Shown: one piece after another, positions 63,023 through 64,000 of the stretch
Layout: every line of letters begins with the position of its first letter
How positions within the stretch are numbered: the stretch's first letter is position 1
Assembly (NCBI GenBank): GCA_963513935.1
Contig: OY740768.1
Location: forward strand, 67,444,231-67,508,230
Direction: 5' to 3'
Source: Aphrophora alni
Taxonomy: Eukaryota > Arthropoda > Insecta > Hemiptera > Aphrophoridae
DNA: 64,000 nt
Notes under the pieces: generated by a model
Database searches by the model: none
What the model saw: the letters and a program-made list of their open reading frames with translations, nothing else
What the model was told of the DNA's origin: nothing
Translations under genes and position numbers: made by a program

Positions 63023-63764
63023 TTAATTTAAGGGAAATAATTTGATATATTGGACTATATTGCCCTCATATAAAATCCTAAGAAATTCAGAAAAATATAA
63101 CTAAACCGTCAAAATAGCTGTTATTTGAAACCGTTTTCTGTGCATACCTCGTGCGTTATTCACCTTATCTCAGATTAAATTAGATAAAAAGTACAGATTT
63201 AAATTGTGCATGTAATTTTGAACCTTAATCTTCGAAGGTAATTAATATTCGTATAGTTACGAGATCCAGCAGGAACGAGTCACCGACATGAGCGTAGCGA
63301 GTACAGCCTCGATGACCGCCATCTCCGAGACATGTGCGAAGCGAGTGGAGGCTTGAGGCGACGTCAAGGAAGGAGTGATATAGCCGTACGAGGTTCAGAT
63401 AACCTGTGTATCAATCGTTTTAAGCGAACTTACCCTACCTTCTTATTCTACCAGTACAATTAACATTTCCTACAAAGTCGAAAAATCTATTTTTTGGGCG
63501 TTATTTTTAGAAGATCTGCTTGTATTTCATTGTATGATCGGATTGGGTAAATACCTATGAGGGCACTCAACTTGTTCTACTGTGATTCTTCTACAGTCCT
63601 TTAATTTATATTATTCGTATCTCCAGTACACTTTGTATGAATATTCAAGTGTTTTTTTTTCCAATTATTTTTATGTTAATTTACATATTATTGCTTATTT
63701 TATATTTTGGATATAGTTAAAACTGTAATCTTTGTTTATTTTTAGTTTTGATTTTTTCTTTCAG

Positions 63765-63818
63765 GTAATGGAGGCAAGAGTTTTCCGTCTTCTAAGGAGC
63801 AATATTTCTCGCCTTCAG
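63765..63818 (+). CDS. Candidate second coding exon (54 bp) of the unidentified gene
   Basis: It is preceded by a pyrimidine tract and AG (ttttttctttcag) and followed by cttcag|GTTAGG. In phase 1 it is fully open: it completes a Gly codon with the last base of the 25.6 kb exon, then reads NGGKSFPSSKEQYFSPS and leaves one base for the next exon. The length of 54 is divisible by three, so the exon could be skipped without frame loss. The Ser/Pro-rich content resembles exon 1 and suggests a disordered N-terminus. A second frame (VMEARVFRLLRS) is also open, so the linkage to exon 1 is likely rather than proven. Later exons fall outside the window. Confidence 0.45.
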
Positions 63819-64000
63819 GTTAGGAACAATTATTTACATTTTTTATGAAAAATCTTTATAAAACATTTGTTTAATATTTTTGTGTCTAGACTTAGATGGT
63901 TTTAGAGCTTTACTACAAATAATGATATTTCATGTTGAACTATTTAATTAACCACTCAACCGTCTAATTAATTATTCCAGTGGCACTTTATTGGAATAGT
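63819..64000 (+). other. Putative next intron, start only
   Basis: It begins gttaggaac after the candidate exon. It is AT-rich to the window end, with no further exon seen. Confidence 0.35.

Larger units (their letters stand above)
25660..63764 (+). other. Putative first intron, about 38 kb
   Basis: It begins GTAAAACT and ends with the pyrimidine-rich acceptor ttttttctttcag. It is inferred only from the matching phase and good splice sites of the two exons. Apart from the repeats, transposon relics and candidate regulatory blocks listed separately, its sequence is AT-rich and shows no further exon that could be supported. A very long first intron with regulatory-looking islands is typical of developmental regulators, but that is inference. 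If the exons are unrelated, this is intergenic DNA. Confidence 0.4.

Overview
This 64 kb window is eukaryotic, AT-rich and almost entirely non-coding. It looks like arthropod DNA, most likely insect. The reasons are degenerate Tc1/mariner elements of the DD41D kind, a hAT-type MITE, several satellite arrays, and one good first-exon candidate with an arthropod-style initiator (TCAGT) and start context (AACAATG). Nothing prokaryotic is present: no operons, no Shine-Dalgarno-led genes and no long open reading frames. The species cannot be named from the sequence.

Layout. 1-1.3 kb: a nearly full-length but broken Tc1/mariner element with matching terminal inverted repeats and TA target duplications. 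1.3-25.4 kb: AT-rich intergenic DNA. It carries a SINE-like repeat family (4.8, 20.3 and 24.2 kb), a palindromic 41-bp minisatellite (6.0-6.4 kb), a hAT MITE (12.4-12.7 kb), a perfect 41-bp hairpin (17.4 kb) and a second mariner relic on the minus strand (21.4-22.8 kb).

25.48-25.66 kb: candidate promoter, 5' UTR and first coding exon of an unidentified gene on the + strand. The exon encodes 29 residues plus one base and ends at a good splice donor. The next compatible exon found is at 63,765-63,818. It is 54 bp, sits between a strong acceptor and a donor, and continues the reading frame. If the two belong together, most of the window (25.7-63.8 kb) is one 38-kb first intron.

Inside that putative intron are a degenerate 58-bp array with a dimer pattern (32.6 kb), a 106-bp satellite of about 14 copies (33.5-35.0 kb), a 76-bp satellite of about 29 copies with a four-monomer higher-order period (38.7-40.9 kb), a foldback element (41.7 kb), a 40-bp palindrome (45.1 kb), a fourth SINE-like copy (47.4 kb), a 272-bp tandem duplication (49.5-50.0 kb), a 68-bp minisatellite (56.0-56.5 kb), a cluster of long G/C homopolymers (54-61 kb) and a third mariner relic (61.5-62.3 kb). 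A few short mixed-composition islands look like conserved non-coding or regulatory sequence. That is a visual impression, not a tested result.

The only host gene supported is the split gene. All other protein-coding traces are dead transposases.
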